58,355 nt of DNA, from assembly GCF_001954135.1 (NCBI RefSeq), contig NZ_MBEQ01000057.1, positions 1 to 58,355 on the forward strand, read 5' to 3'. The DNA comes from Mycobacterium sp. GA-1841 (GTDB lineage: Bacteria; Actinomycetota; Actinomycetes; Mycobacteriales; Mycobacteriaceae). Positions 54,325-58,355 of this stretch are shown here, piece after piece; position 1 is the stretch's first letter; every line of letters begins with the position of its first letter. Made by a program: the position numbers and the translations under genes. The notes below the pieces were generated by a model. The model saw only the letters and a list, made by a program, of their open reading frames with translations. It did no database searches and was not told the DNA's origin.

Positions 54325-55232
54325 GTGAGCCCCGTTGGATCGATGTGGACACACCCGCGGTACAGCTGCGGGCGTTGGTCTGGGGCCCCGACGACGGCCC
54401 GGTCGCGTTATGTCTGCACGGTTTTCCCGATACCGCTTACGGCTGGCGGAAGGTCGCGCCGGTGCTGGCCGATGCCGGCTGGAAAGTGGTGGCGCCGTTT
54501 CTGCGCGGTTACGTGCCGTCGTCGATTCCCACCGACGGCAGCTATCACGTCGGAGCACTGATGGATGACGCGCTGCGGGTACTGGATGCCGTCGGGCCGA
54601 CCGGAAACGATGTGCTGATCGGGCATGACTGGGGCGCCATCACCGCCTCGGGCCTGGCGGCGATGCCGGAGAACAGGTTTGCCAAATCCGTGATCATGTC
54701 GGTCCCGCCGTCGGCGTCGTTCCGGCCGCTGGGCCGGGTGCCCGACACCGGAAAGCTGTTGGCCCAGTTGCCGCGTCAACTTCTCCGCAGCTGGTACATG
54801 ATGTTCTTCCAATTGCCTTGGCTACCTGAGCGATCCGCATCGTGGGTGGTGCCGACCCTGTGGAGGCATTGGTCGCCGGGTTACGACGCCGCCGAGGACG
54901 TACGCCACGTCGACGCCGCGATCGGGGCGCCCGACCGGTGGCGGGCCGCGCTCGGGTATTACCGGGCCATGATCCGCGGCAGTAAGCCGCCGGCCCGGTA
55001 TGCCGCGCTCCACGAGCACTGGCTGTCGGCGCCGGTGCTGCCGACGCTGTACCTCCACGGAACCGACGACGGCTGTGCCGCACCGGATTACGCCCGGTGG
55101 GTGGAGCAGATCCTGCCGAGCGGCAGTGCGGTGGGCATCATCGACCATGCTGGGCATTTCCTGCAGTTGGACCGGCCGGACGCGGTCGGGCGACAGATCG
55201 TGGATTTCATCGGTAGTCCCGGACGGAGTTGA
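54321..55232 (+). CDS. Epoxide-hydrolase-like alpha/beta hydrolase
   Basis: A 303-residue hydrolase. LCLHGFPDTAYGW (oxyanion HG with Pro-Asp), nucleophile Asp in LIGHDWGAITA, and His in IDHAGHFLQLDRP. The Asp nucleophile and HGFP motif are those of epoxide hydrolases and haloalkane dehalogenases; the cap tyrosines are not certain. The ATG at 54321 overlaps the previous stop (ATGA), excluding the longer start at 54288. It is the third gene of the operon. The substrate is unknown. Confidence 0.82.
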   Translation: MSEPRWIDVDTPAVQLRALVWGPDDGPVALCLHGFPDTAYGWRKVAPVLADAGWKVVAPFLRGYVPSSIPTDGSYHVGALMDDALRVLDAVGPTGNDVLIGHDWGAITASGLAAMPENRFAKSVIMSVPPSASFRPLGRVPDTGKLLAQLPRQLLRSWYMMFFQLPWLPERSASWVVPTLWRHWSPGYDAAEDVRHVDAAIGAPDRWRAALGYYRAMIRGSKPPARYAALHEHWLSAPVLPTLYLHGTDDGCAAPDYARWVEQILPSGSAVGIIDHAGHFLQLDRPDAVGRQIVDFIGSPGRS

Positions 55233-55235
55233 CCG

Positions 55236-56486
55236 GTGCGACGTCTGGCCGCGATCGACGCCCAGAACTGGTGGATGTCGGCCAAACTGCCCAACGATCA
55301 GTTTCTCCTCTATGGATTCGACGGACTGCCGGCGGATCTCGGTGCCGCGGTGGCCGAGATCCGGACACGTGCCCAACGCTGCCCAGACCTGACCGTGTGT
55401 ATCCGTGACGACTGCGCGCTGACGTACCCAGTCTGGGCGCCGCGGCCGGTGCGCGAAGACCAGTTCGCCGTCCACCGCGGTGAACTCGAGTGGAACGAGT
55501 GCCTGGATGCCGTCGCGCAGTTGGCCGACCACCAGCTCGACGTCACCGTCGCGGCTTGGCGCGTCCACGTATTCGCGAGGGTCCGTGCGATTCCGGGCGC
55601 CGAAACCGGAACTGTCGCGGTGTTGCAGATTTCGCATGCCCTCGCCGACGGGACCCGGGCCTCGGCGTTGGCGGCGTGGCTGTTCGGCCGCGCCGAGCCA
55701 GTGGTGCCCGTGTCCGCACCCCGCTTCCCGGCGGCCCGGTTGCCTTGGCGTGCGATCGAGGCGGCCCGCACCCACCGGAACCTGATGCGCGACACCGAAT
55801 CCGGTGTGGTGCCGGCGCCGGCGCCGCCGCGTCCGGTGCTGCACAGCAATACCGAGCCGACGGGTGAGCGGTGGGTACGCACCATCATCCGGCAGCGTCC
55901 ACAGATCCCCGGGCCGACGGTGACGGTCGGTGCGTTGGCCGCGATCTCGTCCGCGCTGGACGAGCACCTCCGTGAGTTCGGCGACGATACCGGTGCGCTC
56001 GCGGCGGAGGTGCCCATGGAGACAACGGGGATCCGGTGCGCGCACAACCACTTCGGCAACGTCGGCATCGGTCTGTATCCCGAACTCGCCGTGGCAGACC
56101 GAATCGCACACATCGCGGCGGACTTCGCCGATCGTCGTCGCCGCGCGGCTCACCCGGGGATGGTCGCGGCCGGCCGCGCGTTCGCTGCCACCCCGGCACC
56201 GCTGTTGCGGTGGGGGGTGGCGCAATTCGATCCGACGGTTCGGGCCCCGATGGTCACCGGCAACACCGTGGTGTCCAGCGTCAACCGTGGCGCGGCGGAT
56301 CTGCGGTTCGGTGGCGCAGGTGTGTTGGTGACGGCCGGGTACCCCTCGCTGTCGTTGATGATGGGACTGACGCACGGGGTGCACGGGATCGGTCAGACCG
56401 TGGCCGTGAGCGTGCATGCCGCTCGGTCGGCGGTCGGGGACATCGACGCCTACGTCGCCCGGCTGGAGGCCGCGCTGGGCGGTTAG
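55236..56486 (+). CDS. WS/DGAT-like acyltransferase with an altered active-site motif
   Basis: A 416-residue protein of the wax-ester-synthase/diacylglycerol acyltransferase (condensation-like) fold. The catalytic HHxxxDG is seen as QISHALADGTRAS, with Ser in place of the first His. A C-terminal GLTHGVHGIGQTVAVSV segment is typical. Such enzymes move acyl groups to alcohols or sterols. The GTG start is 3 bases after the preceding stop. It overlaps the convergent TetR gene by 4 bases. Activity is uncertain given the motif change. Confidence 0.7.
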   Translation: MRRLAAIDAQNWWMSAKLPNDQFLLYGFDGLPADLGAAVAEIRTRAQRCPDLTVCIRDDCALTYPVWAPRPVREDQFAVHRGELEWNECLDAVAQLADHQLDVTVAAWRVHVFARVRAIPGAETGTVAVLQISHALADGTRASALAAWLFGRAEPVVPVSAPRFPAARLPWRAIEAARTHRNLMRDTESGVVPAPAPPRPVLHSNTEPTGERWVRTIIRQRPQIPGPTVTVGALAAISSALDEHLREFGDDTGALAAEVPMETTGIRCAHNHFGNVGIGLYPELAVADRIAHIAADFADRRRRAAHPGMVAAGRAFAATPAPLLRWGVAQFDPTVRAPMVTGNTVVSSVNRGAADLRFGGAGVLVTAGYPSLSLMMGLTHGVHGIGQTVAVSVHAARSAVGDIDAYVARLEAALGG

Positions 56487-57085
56487 CCGCGACGCAGCAT
56501 GGCGATGCCGACGTCCAGGGCCGACTCCAGATAGCTCAGATCCCCAGAGGCGAGCAGAACGCTCACGCCACCCTGGATTCCGGCCAGCAACGCGGCGGCC
56601 GCCCGGTCGGCGTCCAGGTCGGCGGCGACCTTGCCCTGCGCCTGCATGTGCCGGATACCCGCGGCGATCTCGTCGTGCCATTGCCGCAGCAGGGCTTTGG
56701 TGACCGCCTGGGCGCCGGGGGTGGTGCGGCCGATCTCGGACATGAGCAGGCTCAACGGGCAGTTCTGGCCTTGACGTCGGTAGCGCTCGACCACCGCGTC
56801 GCGCCAACGTTGCCACGCGGCCCACGAGGTCAACTCACCCAGGTAGGGCTGCTGGTCTTCCAACACCATCTGGGCCTCGCGCTCGGCGACCGCGAGCAGG
56901 AGTTGGTCCTTGCCGTCGGGGAAGTAGTGGAACAGCTGGCTCTTGGAGGTCTGGGTGTGGGCCCGGATGTCGTCGAGGGTGGTCGCGGCCACGCCGTTGC
57001 TGCGGATCACGGTGGCCGCGCCCTCGATGATGCGGCGTCGGGTGGCTGCGCCCTTGGCGGTCAATTTCTGGACTTGCGGGTCCAT
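56483..57085 (-). CDS. TetR-family regulator of the divergent SDR gene
   Basis: A 200-residue regulator. The N-terminal HTH is TLDDIRAHTQTSKSQLFHYFPDGKDQLL, and the C-terminal ligand domain contains QGQNCPLSLLMSEIG. The ATG at 57085 gives the normal N-terminus (MDPQVQKLTAKGAATRRRI); the longer open frame is antisense to the SDR gene. A perfect 16-bp palindrome between it and the SDR start is the likely operator, so it probably represses the SDR gene. Confidence 0.85.
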   Translation of the reverse strand: MDPQVQKLTAKGAATRRRIIEGAATVIRSNGVAATTLDDIRAHTQTSKSQLFHYFPDGKDQLLLAVAEREAQMVLEDQQPYLGELTSWAAWQRWRDAVVERYRRQGQNCPLSLLMSEIGRTTPGAQAVTKALLRQWHDEIAAGIRHMQAQGKVAADLDADRAAAALLAGIQGGVSVLLASGDLSYLESALDVGIAMLRRG

Positions 57086-57102
57086 TTTCAGCGGCTTATA
57101 CC

Positions 57103-57118
57103 TGGACTCATGAGTCCA
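57103..57118. promoter_or_regulatory. Operator: perfect 16-bp palindrome over the SDR start codon
   Basis: TGGACTCATGAGTCCA is a perfect inverted repeat containing the SDR ATG (57110-57112) and lies 18 bases from the TetR start. A TTATACC element just upstream could be the -10, making the SDR mRNA leaderless. Confidence 0.65.
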
Positions 57119-57874
57119 AATATTACGCGTCTGCAAGGTCGCACAGCCCTTGTCACCGGATCCACCGGCGGCCTCGGCGTCGCCATCGCCAAGGCCCTGG
57201 CGGCCGAGGGGGCCCTCGTCGTCGTCAGCGGCCGGAACAAAGAACGCGGCGATACCGTCGTCACCGAGATCCGTGCTGCCGGAGGGCAAGCCGAGTTCGT
57301 CGCTGCCGACCTCGGGGCCGGCGGGGCCGAGGTGCACCGACTCGCACAGCAGGCCGCGGCGGCCGCGGGCGGCCAGATCGACATCCTGGTCAACAACGCC
57401 GGGGTATGGGGCCTGCCCGAACCCACCGGCGAGGTCTCCGAGCAGGCGCTTGCCGAGTCATATCAGACCAACGTCATCGCGCCGTTCCTGCTCACCGGTG
57501 CCCTGGTACCGGCCATGGCCGAGCGTGGCCACGGCGCGGTGGTCAACATCGGATCGATCACCGGATTGATCGGCGGAGATCAGTCCGCCCTGTACTCGTC
57601 GACCAAGGCGGCCGTGCACTCGCTGACCAAGTCGTGGGCGGTCGAATACGGCCCGCGCGGAGTCCGGGTGAACGCGGTGGCCCCGGGGCCGATCGCGACG
57701 GAGCGCGCCCTCGACGTGGCCGACGAAGTGGCCCCGGTGCTGGCCCGTATCCCGTCGCGGCGGATGAGCACACCCGAAGAGGTGGCCGCCGCCGTGGTGT
57801 TCCTGGCCGGCGACGACGCCGGAAACATCCACGGGACCATCCTGAGTGTGGACGGGGGCTGGGCAGCGGCGTAA
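57110..57874 (+). CDS. Short-chain dehydrogenase/reductase
   Basis: A 254-residue classical SDR. TGSTGGLGVAIAKAL cofactor motif, SGRNKER (Arg suggests NADPH), NNAG, catalytic Ser in NIGSITGL, LYSSTKAAVHSL (YxxTK), and APGPIATERAL are complete. The ATG at 57110 lies inside the TetR operator. It is divergent from TetR and 22 bases upstream of doxX, so a small TetR-controlled oxidoreductase unit is likely. The substrate is unknown. Confidence 0.85.
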   Translation: MSPNITRLQGRTALVTGSTGGLGVAIAKALAAEGALVVVSGRNKERGDTVVTEIRAAGGQAEFVAADLGAGGAEVHRLAQQAAAAAGGQIDILVNNAGVWGLPEPTGEVSEQALAESYQTNVIAPFLLTGALVPAMAERGHGAVVNIGSITGLIGGDQSALYSSTKAAVHSLTKSWAVEYGPRGVRVNAVAPGPIATERALDVADEVAPVLARIPSRRMSTPEEVAAAVVFLAGDDAGNIHGTILSVDGGWAAA

Positions 57875-57883
57875 CAGATGGCC

Positions 57884-57889
57884 TAGATT
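57884..57889 (+). promoter_or_regulatory. -10 element of doxX
   Basis: TAGATT ends 7 bases before the GTG at 57897, suggesting a leaderless transcript. Confidence 0.45.
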
Positions 57890-57896
57890 CTGTCAC

Positions 57897-58229
57897 GTGG
57901 CATCTGATACAGCGCTCCTTGTCCTGCGGGTCGTCCTCGGGCTGACGATGGCCGCCCACGGCTACAACAAGTTCTTCGGCGGCGGCCGCATCCCGGGCAC
58001 CGCGGGCTGGTTCGACAGCATCGGCATGAAACCGGGCCTGTTCCACGCCCGGGTCGCGGCGACCACCGAGATCGCGGCCGGCCTCGGCCTGGCCCTGGGC
58101 CTGCTCACCCCGATCCCGGCGGCCGGGTTCGTGGCCCTGATGCTGGTGGCGGCCTGGACCGTGCACCGCGCCAACGGCTTCTTCATCGTCAAGGAAGGCT
58201 GGGAATACAACCTGATCCTGGCGGTGGCG
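57897..58229 (+). CDS. DoxX-family membrane protein, 3' end lost in bad sequence
   Basis: The first 111 codons of a DoxX-family protein: LRVVLGLTMAAHGYNKFFGGG (first span and family HGxxK), GTAGWFDSIGMK, AATTEIAAGLGLALGLLTPI, and LVAAWTVHRANGFFIVKEGWEY. Members are four-span inner-membrane proteins; mycobacterial DoxX has been linked to oxidative stress. The frame runs into a poly-G tract at about 58228, beyond which the sequence is unreliable. The break is a data artefact, not a pseudogene. Confidence 0.75.
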
Positions 58230-58355
58230 GGGGGGGGGGGGGGGGGCCGCCCCCCCCCAAAAGAGGGTTTTAAACCAAGGATAAAGAAGAAGAAAAAAGG
58301 AAGGGCGGGGGGGGCGGCCTCGCCCCTCCCCCCAAAACGCCCCACCACCACACCC
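58230..58355. other. Low-quality terminal sequence
   Basis: Long G and C homopolymers followed by A/G-rich and C-rich low-complexity sequence, unlike anything else in the window. It is most likely sequencing or assembly error at a contig end. No feature is called. Confidence 0.85.

Noticed and set aside
58230..58355. Poly-G/poly-C tract as a slippage site or a natural doxX pseudogene
   Set aside because: The sequence becomes low-complexity all at once and stays so to the end of the window, which indicates a sequencing or assembly error.

Overview
The window is high-GC DNA from a rapidly growing mycobacterium (Mycolicibacterium type). Diagnostic genes include mca (mycothiol S-conjugate amidase), a short-chain Z-prenyl diphosphate synthase, desA2, phoH2, a devR-devS hypoxia two-component pair, and the 3-beta-HSD/xseB/xseA/ldp/ispH/ychF block. 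From memory, the backbone follows Rv1079 to Rv1112 of M. tuberculosis. The phoH2, nitroreductase, USP, devR, devS, fumC, glpX order is the one I recall for M. smegmatis. No database comparison was run.

Layout. 1-11500: end of metB, a GPP34 protein, greA, a DUF4307 protein, mca and two linked genes, a hemolysin III-like membrane protein, the prenyl synthase, several membrane proteins and a flavin monooxygenase-like gene. 11497-19878: coaA, a DUF885 protein, two paralogous small secreted Gly-rich proteins, a long-form glyA, desA2, phoAT-phoH2 and a NodB deacetylase. 19897-24804: a dormancy locus (nitroreductase, USP-like, devR, devS, convergent nitroreductase) with a DosR-like box before each nitroreductase. 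24874-30022: fumC, glpX, DUF4245, a dienelactone hydrolase and an AI-2E exporter.

30080-41802 looks accessory. It holds a three-gene oxidoreductase operon, a P450 with a divergent TetR gene, and an operon of two sulfatases, a HAD phosphatase and the formylglycine-generating enzyme that sulfatases need. A TDT-family transporter with a DUF1876 protein is divergent from that operon. 41803-48493 is core again: 3-beta-HSD, xseB, xseA, ldp, ispH, a DUF6542 protein and ychF.

48469-49159 is the most unusual piece. A small HNH-endonuclease ORF sits directly after ychF, and a perfect 27-bp direct repeat of the ychF 3' end brackets it, so YchF and the HNH protein end in the same residues. It looks like a minimal one-gene mobile element. 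The rest (49289-58229) holds a PPOX-fold protein, a glyoxalase-fold protein, a permuted NlpC/P60-like protein, hydrolases, three TetR/SDR-type genes, and a four-gene operon of two Mce-associated membrane proteins, an epoxide-hydrolase-like protein and an acyltransferase-like protein. The last ~125 bases are low-quality sequence that breaks a doxX gene.

Many starts lie 6-8 bases after a TANNNT -10 element, as expected for leaderless mycobacterial mRNAs. Long-stem hairpins separate several gene ends. No rRNA, tRNA, CRISPR array or insertion-sequence transposase was seen.
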